A stretch of 64,000 nt of DNA from Phytobacter diazotrophicus (GCA_004346725.1 SMDE01000008.1:186001-250000), one strand, 5' to 3'. Positions 1 to 11,569 are shown, numbered from the stretch's first letter. The notes: a model not told the origin generated them from the letters alone. Program-made: numbers and translations.

Positions 1-873
1 TGTCAGTGTACGGCGGCAATGGCCGCCTTCTCCAGCGGTGCCACCTTTGTGCTGCTTGAGAAATACAGTGCGCGTGCGTTCTGGAGCCAGGTGCGAAAAT
101 ACCGTGCCACAGTTACCGAATGCATTCCCATGATGATTAGAACCCTGATGGTGCAACCGCCAATGCCTGCGGATAATCAGCATTGCCTTCGTGAAGTGCT
201 TTTCTACCTCAATCTTTCCGTGCAGGAAAAAGACGCCTTTGTTGAACGTTTCGGTGTCAGGTTGCTGACATCGTATGGCATGACGGAAACGATTGTCGGC
301 ATTATTGGTGACAGACCCGGTGATAAACGGCGCTGGCCGTCAATTGGCCGCGCGGGGTTTTGCTACGAAGCGGAAATTCGTAACGATCAAAATCAGCCCC
401 TTCCTCCCCATGAAATCGGTGAAATATGCATTAAAGGCATGCCGGGGAAAACGCTTTTTAAAGAGTATTACGAACAGCCAGACGCAACCGCTATGGCGCT
501 GGATGCAAACGGCTGGTTACATACCGGCGATTCGGGTTACTACGATGAAGAAGGCTTTTTTTATTTTGTCGACAGGCGTTGCAATATGATTAAGCGCGGT
601 GGTGAGAATGTCTCCTGTGTAGAGCTGGAGAATATCATTTCGACCCATCCAAAAATTCAGGATACGGTGGTTATCGGCGTTAAAGACACTATCAGGGATG
701 AAGCTATAAAAGCCTTTGTTGTTCTTCATGAAGGCGAAACATTAAGTGCTGATGAGTTTTTTTCTTTTTGCGCCAGCAATATGGCGAAATTTAAAGTACC
801 GACGCTTGTTGAATTCAGGAGCGATCTGCCACGCAACTGTTCAGGGAAAGTCATCAAGAAAAATCTAACATAA
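1..873 (+). CDS. caiC: Crotonobetaine/carnitine--CoA ligase, C-terminal part (5' end outside window)
   Basis: The frame is open from base 1, so the N-terminal part lies upstream of the window and about 290 codons are present. The product is the C-terminal half of an acyl-adenylate-forming enzyme that activates carnitine, crotonobetaine or gamma-butyrobetaine with CoA and ATP. Visible family motifs are SYGMTE (ATP/AMP binding), WLHTGD (the conserved Asp of the adenylate-forming superfamily), the hinge region around [15 protein letters not shown], and the C-terminal catalytic Lys context near [13 protein letters not shown]. It is followed by caiD and caiE on the same strand, the E. coli cai order. 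Carnitine is used as an anaerobic electron acceptor. Identification is by family and context. Confidence 0.95.
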   Translation, partial: CQCTAAMAAFSSGATFVLLEKYSARAFWSQVRKYRATVTECIPMMIRTLMVQPPMPADNQHCLREVLFYLNLSVQEKDAFVERFGVRLLTSYGMTETIVGIIGDRPGDKRRWPSIGRAGFCYEAEIRNDQNQPLPPHEIGEICIKGMPGKTLFKEYYEQPDATAMALDANGWLHTGDSGYYDEEGFFYFVDRRCNMIKRGGENVSCVELENIISTHPKIQDTVVIGVKDTIRDEAIKAFVVLHEGETLSADEFFSFCASNMAKFKVPTLVEFRSDLPRNCSGKVIKKNLT

Positions 874-983
874 CCTATTCGGCTGAATTTATGTTCGCCG
901 AAATAGAAATAACGTGAACACTTCATATCTTGCAGAGGCGGTATGCCTCTGCAAAGCATACACATATTTAAAAGGAGCAAAAT

Positions 984-1769
984 ATGAGTGAATCATTACA
1001 TCTGAACCGCCATGGGCATATTCTGGAAATTATTCTCGATCGCCCCGTTGCCAATGCCATTGATGCAAAAACCAGTTTTGCCATGGGTGAAGTATTTCTG
1101 AATTTCCGCGATGACCCTGAATTACGCGTGGCAATTATTACCGGCGCCGGCCAGAAATTCTTTTCCGCGGGCTGGGATTTAAAAGCAGCAGCAGAAGGTG
1201 AAGCACCGGATGCAGATTTTGGGCCTGGCGGGTTTGCGGGATTGACCGAACTTTTTGATCTCGATAAACCGGTCATTGCCGCAGTAAACGGCTATGCCTT
1301 TGGTGGTGGGTTTGAACTGGCGCTGGCAGCAGATTTCATTATCTGCGCTGAAAATGCCAGCTTTGCCTTACCCGAAGCCAAACTCGGCATCGTGCCGGAC
1401 AGCGGTGGGGTTTTACGCCTGCCTAAACGCTTACCGCCCGCTATCGTCAATGAAATGGTGATGACCGGGCGGCGCATGAATGCCGAAGAAGCACTACGCT
1501 GGGGTATCGCTAATTATGTTGTCAGTCAGGAAGCATTAATGGAGAAGGCGCGCGAACTGGCACAGCAACTGCTTCAAAGCGCACCACTGGCTATTGCCGC
1601 ATTAAAAGAGATAACCAGAACAACCAGAGAAATGCCGGTAGAAGAAGGCTATCGTTATCTCCGTAGCGGTGCGCTGAAACACTATCCGGCGGTCCTGCAT
1701 TCCGAAGATGCGATTGAAGGGCCGCAGGCCTTTGCCGAAAAACGCTCACCGGTATGGAAAGGACGTTAA
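984..1769 (+). CDS. caiD: Crotonobetainyl-CoA hydratase (carnitinyl-CoA dehydratase)
   Basis: A 261-residue crotonase-fold protein matching E. coli CaiD in length. It interconverts crotonobetainyl-CoA and L-carnitinyl-CoA in the cytoplasm. Visible features are the oxyanion-hole segments [12 protein letters not shown] and [13 protein letters not shown] and the catalytic loop [19 protein letters not shown], with the Glu typical of hydratases. The start has a good ribosome site, AAAGGAGC, about 7 bases upstream. The 110-base gap from caiC is longer than the 6-base gap to caiE, so caiD and caiE are tightly coupled. Nothing is broken. Confidence 0.96.
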   Translation: MSESLHLNRHGHILEIILDRPVANAIDAKTSFAMGEVFLNFRDDPELRVAIITGAGQKFFSAGWDLKAAAEGEAPDADFGPGGFAGLTELFDLDKPVIAAVNGYAFGGGFELALAADFIICAENASFALPEAKLGIVPDSGGVLRLPKRLPPAIVNEMVMTGRRMNAEEALRWGIANYVVSQEALMEKARELAQQLLQSAPLAIAALKEITRTTREMPVEEGYRYLRSGALKHYPAVLHSEDAIEGPQAFAEKRSPVWKGR

Positions 1770-1775
1770 TAACTC

Positions 1776-2372
1776 ATGAGCTATTACGCCTTTGAAGGCT
1801 TGATCCCGGTCGTCCATCCAGAGGCGTATATCCATCCGAGCGCGGTATTGATTGGCGACGTCATTGTAGGGGCTGGTGTCTACGTCGGCCCTCACGCTTC
1901 GCTTCGCGGTGACTATGGCCGCCTGATTCTGGAACCAGGTTCGAATTTACAGGATGGCTGTATTATGCACGGTTACTGCGATACCGACACCGTCGTCGGT
2001 GAGAACGGACATATCGGACACGGCGCGATTTTGCATGGCTGCGTGATTGGCCGGGATGCGCTGGTCGGTATGAACAGCGTGATTATGGACGGCGCGGTCA
2101 TTGGCGAAGAGAGCATTGTTGCCGCCATGAGCTTTGTGAAAGCCGGATTTATCGGGGCAGCAAGACAGTTATTGGTAGGATCGCCAGCCCGTTTCATCCG
2201 TGATGTAACCGAAGAAGAGTTGCACTGGAAGCAGCTTAATACCCGGGAGTATCAGGATCTGGCTATCCGTTGTCGCTCATCATTATATGAAACACAACCG
2301 CTACGCCAGTCAGAAAAAAACCGACCGCGGCTTAAAGGTACGACGGAGGTGAAGCCGAAATCAGCGCAATGA
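1776..2372 (+). CDS. caiE: Carnitine operon protein CaiE (left-handed beta-helix hexapeptide-repeat protein)
   Basis: A 198-residue protein, close to the 196 of E. coli CaiE. It is made of hexapeptide repeats (for example [13 protein letters not shown] and [12 protein letters not shown]) that form a left-handed beta-helix related to gamma-class carbonic anhydrases and PaaY. His residues in MHGYCD and [10 protein letters not shown] sit where this fold binds a metal. In E. coli it stimulates CaiB and CaiD activity, perhaps through cofactor synthesis, but the exact reaction is not settled. It starts 6 bases after the caiD stop and is the last gene of the operon before a strong inverted repeat. 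Confidence 0.94.
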   Translation: MSYYAFEGLIPVVHPEAYIHPSAVLIGDVIVGAGVYVGPHASLRGDYGRLILEPGSNLQDGCIMHGYCDTDTVVGENGHIGHGAILHGCVIGRDALVGMNSVIMDGAVIGEESIVAAMSFVKAGFIGAARQLLVGSPARFIRDVTEEELHWKQLNTREYQDLAIRCRSSLYETQPLRQSEKNRPRLKGTTEVKPKSAQ

Positions 2373-2375
2373 CTT

Positions 2376-2405
2376 TATCGAATGGCGCACTCGCGCCATT
2401 CGATA
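2376..2405. terminator. Perfect 13-bp inverted repeat between convergent caiE and caiF
   Basis: TATCGAATGGCGC and its exact reverse complement flank the loop ACTC. The hairpin lies 3 bases after the caiE stop and 8 bases from the caiF stop. It is a likely shared transcription end for the two convergent genes, although no clean U-run follows on either strand. Confidence 0.7.
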
Positions 2406-2413
2406 TTCGCTCA

Positions 2414-2809
2414 TTAACGACGCAAACTTTTTGACAACATCATTTGCCATTTCTGTTCCGTCTTAAGTCCTGCAGGCAGGACTACAGGCATATGGGATGT
2501 TTTTGTGGTACTGAGAATTTTTTCCTGCGCATTATTTTTCAGCCTGGTATAGATTTGATCGTCAATATTTTTTACACGCACCAGACGCTGACATTGACAT
2601 CCTCTACCTTGCAGTTGATTTGGAATTGTCCTGGTCTCACAGGTAATTTCTTCTACCTCAGAAAGAATATAAGAAACCGTATTGATCGCTTTACAGTGGT
2701 CCATGTCAAAATGCCTGGCAATTTCCTTAGCGCTCACCCAACGATTTTCCGCCATCATCCAATCGGCAATTAACAAATAAAGGGGTTTTTCAACATATTC
2801 TTTACTCAT
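2414..2809 (-). CDS. caiF: Transcriptional activator of the cai/fix carnitine operons
   Basis: A 131-residue protein, the same length as E. coli CaiF when the start at MSKEYVEKPLYLL is used; the frame extends 25 codons further up but that part is unlike the family. CaiF activates the divergent caiTABCDE and fixABCX operons under anaerobic conditions in the presence of carnitine. The N-terminal half (WMMAENRWVSAKEIARHFDMD) reads as a winged helix-turn-helix. Cysteines in GRGCQCQRL are conserved with E. coli. The gene is convergent with caiE. A CRP-type site and a -10 element lie upstream. Confidence 0.93.
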   Translation of the reverse strand: MSKEYVEKPLYLLIADWMMAENRWVSAKEIARHFDMDHCKAINTVSYILSEVEEITCETRTIPNQLQGRGCQCQRLVRVKNIDDQIYTRLKNNAQEKILSTTKTSHMPVVLPAGLKTEQKWQMMLSKSLRR

Positions 2810-2900
2810 AAGCACACCATTTTTACAAATTAAAAATCTTGTTATGGTCAGGCTTGCCTGAATATCGACAAAACCATTAACCATATTAAAAATACGGATA

Positions 2901-2950
2901 ACAAGAAATAGTATGCAGGTTTGAGGATCATTAGTGTGAGCAAAATCGTG
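2901..2950 (-). promoter_or_regulatory. Candidate caiF promoter with class II CRP-like site
   Basis: Read on the minus strand, a perfect CRP half-site TCACA pairs with a degenerate left half CACGA across 6 bases (2935-2950). A -10-like TACTAT lies at 2908-2913. A start site near 2901 would put the CRP centre at about -41.5, the class II position. E. coli caiF is CRP-dependent, which supports the reading. The rest of the caiF-carB gap holds the carB terminator and nothing else recognised. Confidence 0.4.
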
Positions 2951-3010
2951 CTAGTCGCATTAGAAAAATGCGTAACAATGATTTGCACGTTCAGCACGAA
3001 TGGTATGTAT

Positions 3011-3039
3011 AAAAAACGGTTCCTGAACAGGAACCGTTT
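3011..3039 (-). terminator. carB intrinsic terminator
   Basis: The sequence forms a hairpin with arms AACGGTTCCTG and CAGGAACCGTT. On the minus strand it is followed by a run of T, about 40 bases after the carB stop. Confidence 0.85.
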
Positions 3040-3078
3040 ATTTAATCGGTAATACTGTGCGCTGGTCTGCGCAGCAAG

Positions 3079-6000
3079 TTACGCTTTAATCTGCGCGTGC
3101 ATTTCCTGAACGGAGGTCACCTTCTCGGTGGCATCGGCGTTCAGCGCCATCGCGGTAGCAAAACCACCGTTCAGCGTGGTGTCGTAATGCACTTTGTACT
3201 GCAGCGCGCTGCGGCGAATGACCCTGGAGTCTTCTATCGCCCGACGGCCTGCGGTGGTGTTGATGATGTAGGTGTATTCGCCATTCTTAATACGGTCCTG
3301 AATGTGCGGACGACCTTCATGCACCTTGTTCACCAGACGCGGGTTAATACCGGCTTCGCCCAGGACAATCGCCGTACCGTGGGTTGCATCCAGCTCGAAA
3401 CCGAACTTGAGCAGCTTCGCTGCCAGGTCAACCACACGCTCTTTATCCCCTTCACGTACAGAAAGCAGCGCACGACCCTGTTTCTTCATCGTGGAGTTGC
3501 TACCCAGTTGCGCTTTAGCAAACGCTTCGGCGAAGGTACGGCCCACACCCATCACTTCCCCGGTAGAGCGCATTTCTGGCCCTAACAGCGGGTCAACGCC
3601 CGGGAATTTATTGAATGGCAGCACCACTTCTTTCACCGAGTAGTACGGCGGGATAATTTCTTTGGTGACGCCCTGCTGTGCCAGCGTCTGACCGACCATC
3701 ACACGCGCCGCCACTTTCGCCAGCGGTACGCCGGTGGCTTTGGAGACAAACGGTACGGTACGCGCCGCACGCGGGTTCACCTCAATCAGATACACTTCGT
3801 TATCTTTTACCGCAAACTGGACGTTCATCAGACCGCGAACCTGCAGTTCGAAGGCCAGTTTCTGCACCTGCTGGCGCATCACGTCCTGGATGTCCTGGCT
3901 CAGCGTGTAGGCTGGCAGGGAACAGGCGGAATCGCCGGAGTGCACGCCGGCCTGCTCGATATGCTCCATGATGCCGCCAATCAGCACCATTTCGCCGTCA
4001 CAGATAGCGTCAACATCCACTTCTACCGCATCGTCCAGGAAGCGATCCAGCAGGACTGGCGCATCGTTGGACACGCTCACTGCGGTCTGGAAGTAGCGAC
4101 GCAGGTCGGCTTCGTCGTAGACGATTTCCATCGCACGGCCGCCCAGTACATAAGACGGACGCACCACCAGCGGGTAACCAATCTCTTTCGCCTTCTCAAC
4201 CGCTTGCTCAATGGCGGTGACGGTGGCGTTCGCCGGTTGTTTCAGTTTCAGACGGTCAACCGCCTGCTGGAAACGTTCACGGTCTTCGGCACGGTCAATG
4301 GCATCCGGGCTGGTACCGATAACCGGTACACCCGCCGCTTCCAGCGCGCGCGCCAGTTTCAGCGGCGTCTGGCCGCCGTACTGCACGATAACGCCTTTCG
4401 GCTTCTCGATACGCACGATTTCCAGCACATCTTCCAGCGTTACCGGCTCGAAGTAGAGACGGTCGGAGGTGTCATAGTCGGTGGAGACGGTTTCCGGGTT
4501 ACAGTTGACCATGATGGTCTCGTAGCCGTCTTCGCGCAGCGCCAGTGAGGCGTGTACGCAGCAGTAGTCAAATTCAATCCCCTGACCGATACGGTTCGGG
4601 CCGCCACCCAGTACCATGATTTTATCGCGGTCCTGGTTCGGATTCGCTTCACACTCTTCTTCATACGTGGAGTACATGTAAGCGGTGTCGGTCGCGAATT
4701 CTGCCGCACAGGTGTCCACACGTTTGTAGACCGGGTGCAGGTTGTACTGATCGCGCAGCTTACGCACTTCCGTTTCGCGCACGCCTGCCAGTTTAGCCAG
4801 ACGCGCATCGGCAAAGCCTTTACGCTTGAGCATACGCAGGAAATCCGCGTCGAGGCCGTTAATACCCACTTCGGCGACTTTCTCTTCCAGACGCACCAGT
4901 TCTTCAATCTGCACCAGGAACCAGCGGTCAATATTGGTCAGGTTGAAAACGCCATCAACGGACAGGCCTGCACGGAAGGCATCGGCGATGTACCAGATAC
5001 GCTCAGCGCCAGCGTCTTTCAGCTCGCGACGGATTTTGGTCAGCGCTTCCGGGTCATCCAGGCTCACTTTCGGGTCAAAGCCGGTGGCGCCGACTTCCAG
5101 GCCGCGCAGCGCTTTTTGCAGGGATTCCTGCTGCGTGCGGCCAATGGCCATCACTTCACCGACCGATTTCATCTGGGTGGTCAGGCGGTCGTTGGCGCCA
5201 ACGAATTTTTCGAAGTTGAAGCGCGGGATCTTGGTGACAACGTAGTCGATAGACGGTTCGAAGGACGCCGGGGTACGGCCACCGGTGATATCGTTCATCA
5301 ATTCGTCGAGGGTGTAACCCACCGCCAGTTTCGCCGCCACTTTGGCAATCGGGAAGCCGGTCGCTTTCGAGGCCAGCGCAGAGGAGCGGGAGACACGCGG
5401 GTTCATTTCGATAACAATCAGACGGCCATTTTTCGGGTTAACCGAGAACTGGACGTTAGAACCGCCGGTTTCCACGCCGATTTCACGCAATACCGCCATC
5501 GAGGCGTTACGCATGATTTGATACTCTTTATCGGTCAGGGTCTGTGCAGGCGCAACGGTGATGGAGTCACCGGTGTGGATGCCCATGGCGTCGAAGTTTT
5601 CGATGGAGCAGACGATGATACAGTTGTCGTTTTTATCACGCACCACCTCCATCTCGTACTCTTTCCAACCAATCAGCGACTCATCAATCAGCAGCTCTTT
5701 TGTCGGGGAAAGGTCCAGACCGCGTTCACAAATCTCTTCAAACTCTTCGCGGTTGTAGGCGATACCGCCGCCCGTTCCGCCCATGGTGAAGCTGGGTCGA
5801 ATGATGCACGGATAGCCCACGTCAGCGGCAACGGCGAGCGCTTCTTCCATATTGTGCGCGATACCGGAACGCGCGGTTTCCAGGCCGATTTTCTTCATCG
5901 CCACGTCGAAACGGCGGCGGTCTTCTGCTTTATCAATCGCGTCAGCGGTGGCACCGATCATAGTGACGCCGAACTCGGCCAGTACGCCCTGGCGTTCCAG

Positions 6001-6303
6001 TTCCAGCGCACAGTTCAGCGCTGTCTGGCCCCCCATGGTCGGCAGTACCGCATCCGGACGCTCTTTTTCGATGATTTTGCGTACCACTTCCCAGTGGATC
6101 GGCTCGATATAGGTTGCATCCGCCATTTCCGGGTCGGTCATGATCGTCGCCGGGTTGGAGTTCACCAGAATGACGCGATAACCCTCTTCACGCAGCGCTT
6201 TACACGCCTGCGCACCGGAGTAGTCGAACTCACACGCCTGACCGATAACAATCGGGCCGGCGCCAAGGATCAGGATGCTTTTTATGTCTGTACGTTTTGG
6301 CAT
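3079..6303 (-). CDS. carB: Carbamoyl phosphate synthetase large subunit
   Basis: A 1074-residue protein (E. coli 1073). With CarA it makes carbamoyl phosphate from bicarbonate, two ATP and glutamine-derived ammonia, for arginine and pyrimidine synthesis. Two homologous ATP-grasp halves are visible: the first starts [22 protein letters not shown] and the second [20 protein letters not shown] near residue 555. The C-terminal MGS-like domain is the site of allosteric control by UMP, IMP and ornithine. The start MPKRTDIKS is chosen over an upstream in-frame Met 16 codons earlier because it matches the family and follows the strong Shine-Dalgarno CAGGAGCG. It follows carA after 19 bases. Confidence 0.98.
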   Translation of the reverse strand: MPKRTDIKSILILGAGPIVIGQACEFDYSGAQACKALREEGYRVILVNSNPATIMTDPEMADATYIEPIHWEVVRKIIEKERPDAVLPTMGGQTALNCALELERQGVLAEFGVTMIGATADAIDKAEDRRRFDVAMKKIGLETARSGIAHNMEEALAVAADVGYPCIIRPSFTMGGTGGGIAYNREEFEEICERGLDLSPTKELLIDESLIGWKEYEMEVVRDKNDNCIIVCSIENFDAMGIHTGDSITVAPAQTLTDKEYQIMRNASMAVLREIGVETGGSNVQFSVNPKNGRLIVIEMNPRVSRSSALASKATGFPIAKVAAKLAVGYTLDELMNDITGGRTPASFEPSIDYVVTKIPRFNFEKFVGANDRLTTQMKSVGEVMAIGRTQQESLQKALRGLEVGATGFDPKVSLDDPEALTKIRRELKDAGAERIWYIADAFRAGLSVDGVFNLTNIDRWFLVQIEELVRLEEKVAEVGINGLDADFLRMLKRKGFADARLAKLAGVRETEVRKLRDQYNLHPVYKRVDTCAAEFATDTAYMYSTYEEECEANPNQDRDKIMVLGGGPNRIGQGIEFDYCCVHASLALREDGYETIMVNCNPETVSTDYDTSDRLYFEPVTLEDVLEIVRIEKPKGVIVQYGGQTPLKLARALEAAGVPVIGTSPDAIDRAEDRERFQQAVDRLKLKQPANATVTAIEQAVEKAKEIGYPLVVRPSYVLGGRAMEIVYDEADLRRYFQTAVSVSNDAPVLLDRFLDDAVEVDVDAICDGEMVLIGGIMEHIEQAGVHSGDSACSLPAYTLSQDIQDVMRQQVQKLAFELQVRGLMNVQFAVKDNEVYLIEVNPRAARTVPFVSKATGVPLAKVAARVMVGQTLAQQGVTKEIIPPYYSVKEVVLPFNKFPGVDPLLGPEMRSTGEVMGVGRTFAEAFAKAQLGSNSTMKKQGRALLSVREGDKERVVDLAAKLLKFGFELDATHGTAIVLGEAGINPRLVNKVHEGRPHIQDRIKNGEYTYIINTTAGRRAIEDSRVIRRSALQYKVHYDTTLNGGFATAMALNADATEKVTSVQEMHAQIKA

Positions 6304-6322
6304 GGCTCTTTTTCGCTCCTGA

Positions 6323-7471
6323 TTATTTAGCAGACTGACGGTAAATCTCAATTAACTCGATAAAATGGTCAAACAGCGGCGCAGCGTCGTGCGGGCCCGG
6401 GCTTGCCTCAGGATGGCCCTGGAAGCTGAATGCCGGTTTATCCGTGCGATGAATCCCCTGCAGGGTGCCATCAAACAATGACTTATGCGTGACGCGCAGG
6501 TTTGCAGGCATGGAGGCTTCATCTACTGCAAAACCGTGGTTCTGTGCGGTAATCATCACGGTGTTGTTATCGATATCTTTTACCGGGTGGTTGCCGCCAT
6601 GGTGACCGAACTTCATCTTCACAGTTTTCGCGCCGCTCGCCAGCGCCAGCAACTGGTGGCCAAGACAGATACCGAATACCGGAATGTCGGTCTCAAGGAA
6701 TTTTTCGATTGCCTCGATAGCATAATCGCACGGTGCCGGGTCGCCAGGGCCGTTAGAGAGGAAGATACCGTCCGGATTCATTTTCAGGACATCTTCCGCC
6801 GACGTTTTCGCCGGAACGACCGTCAGACGGCAGCCTCTGTCCACCAGCATGCGCAGGATGTTACGTTTTGCGCCGAAGTCGTACGCCACGACATGCAGCG
6901 GCAGTTCATCTTCGCTTTTCGCTTCCGGCAGTTCGCCTTTCAGTGTCCAGCTCCCCTGCGTCCAGCTATATGGCTCGGCAGTCGTCACTTCTTTCGCCAA
7001 ATCCATCCCGTTCAGCCCCGGGAAGCTTTTTGCTTTCTCCAGCGCCAGAGCGGCATCCAGATTGTCCCCGGCGATGATGCAGCCATTCTGTGCGCCTTTT
7101 TCACGCAGTAGACGCGTCAACTTACGGGTATCGATATCGGCAATCGCCACGATGTTATGGCGTTTCAGGTATGAAGAGAGGTCTTCGGTATTACGATAGT
7201 TGCTGGCAATCAGCGGCAGGTCGCGAATGACCAGGCCTTGCGCATGTACCTGAGAGGATTCTTCATCGGCGGCATTGGTGCCGACATTACCAATATGGGG
7301 ATAAGTAAGGGTGACGATTTGGCGGGAGTAGGAAGGATCAGTGAGGATTTCTTGATAACCGGTCATTGAAGTATTGAAAACGACTTCCCCAACCGCCGAA
7401 CCTGTTGCCCCTATGGCCCGACCGTAAAACTGGGTTCCGTCTTCCAGAACCAATAGCGCTGACTTAATCAA
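6323..7471 (-). CDS. carA: Carbamoyl phosphate synthetase small (glutaminase) subunit
   Basis: A 382-residue protein equal in length to E. coli CarA. It hydrolyses glutamine and channels ammonia to CarB. The class I glutamine amidotransferase domain shows the nucleophile context [13 protein letters not shown] and the His/Glu pair in FQGHPEAS. The start is a TTG (protein [12 protein letters not shown]) preceded by GGAGGGTG, as in E. coli. An in-frame GTG 9 codons upstream lies inside the arginine operator and is less likely. carA is first in the carAB operon and its expression should respond to arginine (ARG boxes) and to purines and pyrimidines. Confidence 0.97.
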   Translation of the reverse strand: MIKSALLVLEDGTQFYGRAIGATGSAVGEVVFNTSMTGYQEILTDPSYSRQIVTLTYPHIGNVGTNAADEESSQVHAQGLVIRDLPLIASNYRNTEDLSSYLKRHNIVAIADIDTRKLTRLLREKGAQNGCIIAGDNLDAALALEKAKSFPGLNGMDLAKEVTTAEPYSWTQGSWTLKGELPEAKSEDELPLHVVAYDFGAKRNILRMLVDRGCRLTVVPAKTSAEDVLKMNPDGIFLSNGPGDPAPCDYAIEAIEKFLETDIPVFGICLGHQLLALASGAKTVKMKFGHHGGNHPVKDIDNNTVMITAQNHGFAVDEASMPANLRVTHKSLFDGTLQGIHRTDKPAFSFQGHPEASPGPHDAAPLFDHFIELIEIYRQSAK

Positions 7472-7481
7472 AACACCCTCC

Positions 7482-7520
7482 AGAGAATATTCACTCACTT
7501 TATTTGCATATTAATTCATT
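7482..7520 (-). promoter_or_regulatory. Tandem ARG boxes (ArgR operator) over carAB promoter P2
   Basis: Two 18-bp ARG-box-like palindromes lie at 7482-7499 and 7503-7520, separated by 3 bp, the usual ArgR spacing. On the minus strand they contain TGAGTGAATATTCT and TGAATTAATATGCA, close to the consensus TGAATWWWWATTCA. They overlap a plausible P2 promoter, with TTGATT at 7532-7537 and TAATAT about 18 bases downstream. Arginine repression is the expected role. Confidence 0.8.
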
Positions 7521-7639
7521 TATAAGCCTCGAATCAATGCAAATTTGCGTAACCGCGAATTTTTTGCAAACGGCGGCATTCTGGAGACATGAAGGGTAAA
7601 AGTCAACTCATAGCGCATCTTTTTCATGTCTTTTTGCGC

Positions 7640-7690
7640 CCCAGAAAAGAATAGCACGATTTAGAGGGCAAAAAGATCACATTACCGGAG
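7640..7690 (-). promoter_or_regulatory. carAB upstream promoter P1 region
   Basis: On the minus strand a -10-like TATTCT (7648-7653) lies just downstream of a GATC (7675-7678). In E. coli, P1 carries a GATC whose methylation is blocked by the pyrimidine-responsive PepA/IHF/PyrH complex, so the arrangement fits. The -35 is poor. The remaining sequence between P1 and P2 (about 7521-7640) has no gene. Confidence 0.45.
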
Positions 7691-7692
7691 GA

Positions 7693-7708
7693 AGGTAAAC
7701 GCTTGCGT
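7693..7708 (-). promoter_or_regulatory. PurR-like operator upstream of carA
   Basis: On the minus strand the 16-mer ACGCAAGCGTTTACCT closely matches the PurR consensus ACGCAAACGTTTGCGT. It lies upstream of P1, as expected for purine control of carAB. The stretch from here to the dapB terminator (7709-7842) has no recognised gene. Confidence 0.65.
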
Positions 7709-7842
7709 CGCCATAAAACTGGTTGCACGGGCTTAGCTCTAGTAGAAAGTGGACCAAACGGTCAAAATTTACATTTCAGCAACCATAATGAGACGGAAGA
7801 TAGGCATTAATAGGGGTTTAAACGAGGAAATCACATAAAATC

Positions 7843-7875
7843 GGGAAAAATAAAAGGGCAATAAAATACTGCCCT
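7843..7875 (-). terminator. dapB intrinsic terminator
   Basis: The arms AGGGCA (7855-7860) and TGCCCT (7870-7875) form a short hairpin. On the minus strand it is followed by TTTTATTTTT. It lies about 55 bases after the dapB stop. Confidence 0.75.
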
Positions 7876-7928
7876 ATGCAATCAATGCATTACGACTGCA
7901 ACAACCACATCACGATGGGTAATAAACT

Positions 7929-8765
<837 letters not shown>

Positions 8766-9020
8766 TTAATGAAATGCTGAAAATCGTTCTCAGATTAACC
8801 AGCCCGCGTCGGGGCTACCAGCCGAAAACACCGATAATTAGAATTAAATGATAAACAGCGGGAAATATCAGTAAAAGACATGTGTTCGCATGTTGCGAAT
8901 TGAATAGCAAAACCCACAGAAGACACTGATCATCGGTATACTAAGAGGATTTTCCACTACAGCGATGCGTTACCACCTCGTCTTTTACTGCATGACAACG
9001 CACCGCACATCAGCGAACGG

Positions 9021-9647
9021 TCAGCGTTCGTCCACTGTATAGCTGACCACGAGCTGACCTTTTTTCATTTTGACATTGGTAAGTGTGATGAGCCCGATTT
9101 CACGCAGTGCGCTGATATGGGTGCCGCCGCAACCATAGGCAGGCAATTCGCCGAAGCGAACGTGCCGCTTTCCTTCGGAAAAGCCGATGTGTCGCGGCAG
9201 ATTTTCCTCCATCCACGCACTGATTTTTGCCGTTAACATCTCCGCAGTGAGAGTCCCGTTACCGCTAAAAGTAATGCGCCCCTCACCTGGCCAGTGATGG
9301 GCTTTTACAGGCTGCCAGCCGAATGTTTCACCTGCATAACCAATCAGATGTCCGGCCGAATGCCAGCGAGCATGAAGATGACGTAATTCACCGTCGACAC
9401 TGAGCGTGACCGGGCCTGGCGCGACCGGCGTGGCAGTGCGGTGCCATACCGTCTCACCGTCGGCGAAAACGCGTTGTACGGGCACGCCGTCGATGGTTCC
9501 GCCATCAGAAGGCTGACCGCCTCCCTGTGGGTGAAAGAGCGTGGCATCCAGCTCAATCACATAACCGTCCTCCCCATCGGGAATACATTGCACAACATTG
9601 GCCTGGCCCTGTGTCTCATCACAGGTGTAGTAATTTCGTGTTGTCAT
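9021..9647 (-). CDS. AlaX-type alanyl-tRNA editing protein
   Basis: A 208-residue free-standing homologue of the AlaRS editing domain. Such proteins hydrolyse Ser or Gly mischarged on tRNA-Ala. The zinc-binding signature is complete: HSAGH at residues 96-100 (HxxxH) and CGGTH at 173-177 (CxxxH). The conserved glycine-rich loop QGGGQPSDGG is at about 41-50. The length fits the short AlaX class that lacks the C-terminal extension. The start is preceded by AGGAGG. It is divergently arranged with a LysR gene, 92 bases apart, so that regulator may control it. E. coli K-12 has no gene here. Confidence 0.85.
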   Translation of the reverse strand: MTTRNYYTCDETQGQANVVQCIPDGEDGYVIELDATLFHPQGGGQPSDGGTIDGVPVQRVFADGETVWHRTATPVAPGPVTLSVDGELRHLHARWHSAGHLIGYAGETFGWQPVKAHHWPGEGRITFSGNGTLTAEMLTAKISAWMEENLPRHIGFSEGKRHVRFGELPAYGCGGTHISALREIGLITLTNVKMKKGQLVVSYTVDER

Positions 9648-9739
9648 CTTCTTCCTCCTGATTACACGACCAGTATATTATCTTCACTGGCTTTGATAAT
9701 CCGTTGCGCTCTCAACACACTTTTGCCTGGCAGACACAA

Positions 9740-10660
9740 ATGAATAACACCCTACTTCCCGATCTCGCGACCTTTGTTCTGATTGTCGATCAGGGCAGCT
9801 TCTCTGCCGCCGCTCGTGTTTCCGGCGCGACACCATCTGCAATGAGCCGCTGCGTTTCACGCCTTGAGCAGGCGCTGGGTAATAAATTACTGCACCGCAC
9901 AACACGCAAACTGCGGCTGAGTGAGTCCGGACGTAGCGTGTACGAACATGCGCAAATGATGCTCGACGCCGCCAGACAGGCAATGAATGCTGGCAGCAGC
10001 GTGCAGGATATTGCGCAAGGCACCCTGACTATCAGCGTGCCCAAAGCCGTTGGGCGATTTGTTATCCACCCCCTCATGCGCGAATTTCTGGTCCGTTATC
10101 CGCAGGTTGATGTACGGCTGCGTCTGGAAGATCGGTATATGGATTTAATTGATGACGGCGTCGACCTGGCGCTGCGCATTACCGACTCGCCTTCTCCCGG
10201 CCTGCACGGTAAGCCGTTAATACCGATTAAGCATCTGATTTGCGCCACGCCGGAATATCTTCGCCAGCACGGCACACCCGAGCAGCCGGAAGATTTACGC
10301 CAGCATAGCTGCATCAGTCTTGGCGAAACGCCAGCAGACTCACGCTGGAAATTTCGTAAGCGTGGCAAAAGCGAAACCATTCAGACCCACGGACGCTATG
10401 CCGCTAACCACACCGGCGTGCGTCTTGATGCGGTGCTGAACCATCTGGGGATAGGCAGCCTGCCGCTGTTTACCGCAAGTGCGGCACTGGCGCGAGGCGA
10501 GATAGTTCAGGTGCTGCCAGACTGGGAATTTATTAGCGACTATTCCGGGCAGCTCTGGCTACTGTGGTCGTCAGGAAAGCATATGCCCGCCAGAATGCGG
10601 GCAATGATTGATTATTTAAGTGAAAAGATGCCGCTGGTCTCGCTTACGGCGCCTTACTGA
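9740..10660 (+). CDS. LysR-family transcriptional regulator
   Basis: A 306-residue LTTR. The N-terminal winged helix-turn-helix is clear ([18 protein letters not shown], then [32 protein letters not shown]), followed by a periplasmic-binding-protein-like effector domain from about residue 90. The ATG at 9740 is chosen because it puts the HTH at the usual position; a TTG 12 codons upstream is in frame but adds non-family sequence. It is divergent from the AlaX-type gene, the classic LTTR arrangement. Its 3' end overlaps the 3' end of convergent rihC by 17 bases. The effector is unknown. Confidence 0.88.
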   Translation: MNNTLLPDLATFVLIVDQGSFSAAARVSGATPSAMSRCVSRLEQALGNKLLHRTTRKLRLSESGRSVYEHAQMMLDAARQAMNAGSSVQDIAQGTLTISVPKAVGRFVIHPLMREFLVRYPQVDVRLRLEDRYMDLIDDGVDLALRITDSPSPGLHGKPLIPIKHLICATPEYLRQHGTPEQPEDLRQHSCISLGETPADSRWKFRKRGKSETIQTHGRYAANHTGVRLDAVLNHLGIGSLPLFTASAALARGEIVQVLPDWEFISDYSGQLWLLWSSGKHMPARMRAMIDYLSEKMPLVSLTAPY

Positions 10661-11558
10661 GTACGTCTGCAACCCAGGCGCGGAATGCATCGATATCAAT
10701 GCCCAGGGCCACCTGCGCATTCGCGGGTTTACCCAGACGGCCTTCAATGTCCACCACAGTCGTGCCCGCCGTGTACGTGCCCTGGGTTTCCACCGCCACA
10801 AAGCAGGATTTCAGGGTAAAAATGTCCGGGCGCACCAGCCAGGCAATCGCGCAGAGATCGTGCATTCGTAGCCCGGTCGCCATACTGCCGCTGCGGTAGT
10901 GGCTAAACAGGGCATGCAGCATTTTCCCGGTTTGATTTCCCGATGGCAGCATAGACAGATAATCCGGGGTAAGCGTTGCATGGTTAGTCACATCCAGACC
11001 GCACATTACAATCTCCAGCCCGCTTTCAAAGACACGCGCAGCCGCCTCCGGGTCGATGGCGATATTAAATTCGGCATTCGGCGTGAAGTTACCGCGTCCG
11101 GCAGAGCCACCCATTATCACCAGACGACGAATGTTGAACTGACATTCCGGGTAGTGGGATAACAGCAGAGCAATGTTGGTCAATGGGCCAATCGCTACCA
11201 GTGTGACCGGCTCCGGTGAGGCCATGAGCACATCGCGGATCGCCTGAAACGCTGGCTTTGCCAGCGGCTGGCGCTGATGTTCAATAAAGTTATAGCCTTC
11301 CATGCCGGATTCACCGTGGACACTTGCCGCATCGCGCAGCGGGCGCAGCAACGGCGTCGCCGCACCTTTCGCAACCGGGATATTGGCATTCCAGAAGTGA
11401 AGCAATTGCAGAGCGTTACGGGTGGTTTTCTCCAGCGAGACATTACCTGCGACCGTGGTCATCAGTTTGAGATCAAGCTCAGGAGCAAAAAGCGCAGCGG
11501 CAATGGCAGCCGCGTCGTCAATACCAGGATCGGTGTCGAGAATAATCGGCAGGCGCAT
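10644..11558 (-). CDS. rihC: Non-specific ribonucleoside hydrolase RihC
   Basis: A 304-residue inosine-uridine nucleoside hydrolase that cleaves purine and pyrimidine ribonucleosides to base and ribose for salvage. The N-terminal calcium-binding signature DTDPGIDDA (residues 8-16) and the [13 protein letters not shown] substrate-binding segment are intact. Overall sequence is close to E. coli RihC (304 aa). It is the last gene after ispH, but a good terminator lies between them and ends next to the rihC ribosome site GGAGG. It is convergent with the LysR gene and overlaps it by 17 bases. Confidence 0.94.
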   Translation of the reverse strand: MRLPIILDTDPGIDDAAAIAAALFAPELDLKLMTTVAGNVSLEKTTRNALQLLHFWNANIPVAKGAATPLLRPLRDAASVHGESGMEGYNFIEHQRQPLAKPAFQAIRDVLMASPEPVTLVAIGPLTNIALLLSHYPECQFNIRRLVIMGGSAGRGNFTPNAEFNIAIDPEAAARVFESGLEIVMCGLDVTNHATLTPDYLSMLPSGNQTGKMLHALFSHYRSGSMATGLRMHDLCAIAWLVRPDIFTLKSCFVAVETQGTYTAGTTVVDIEGRLGKPANAQVALGIDIDAFRAWVADVLSKAP

Positions 11559-11569
11559 ACATCCTCCAT

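Noticed and set aside
4552-6330. 592-codon open frame antisense to carB
   Set aside because: It is the shadow of the highly conserved carB reading frame; the translated sequence has no family features and carB is certain.
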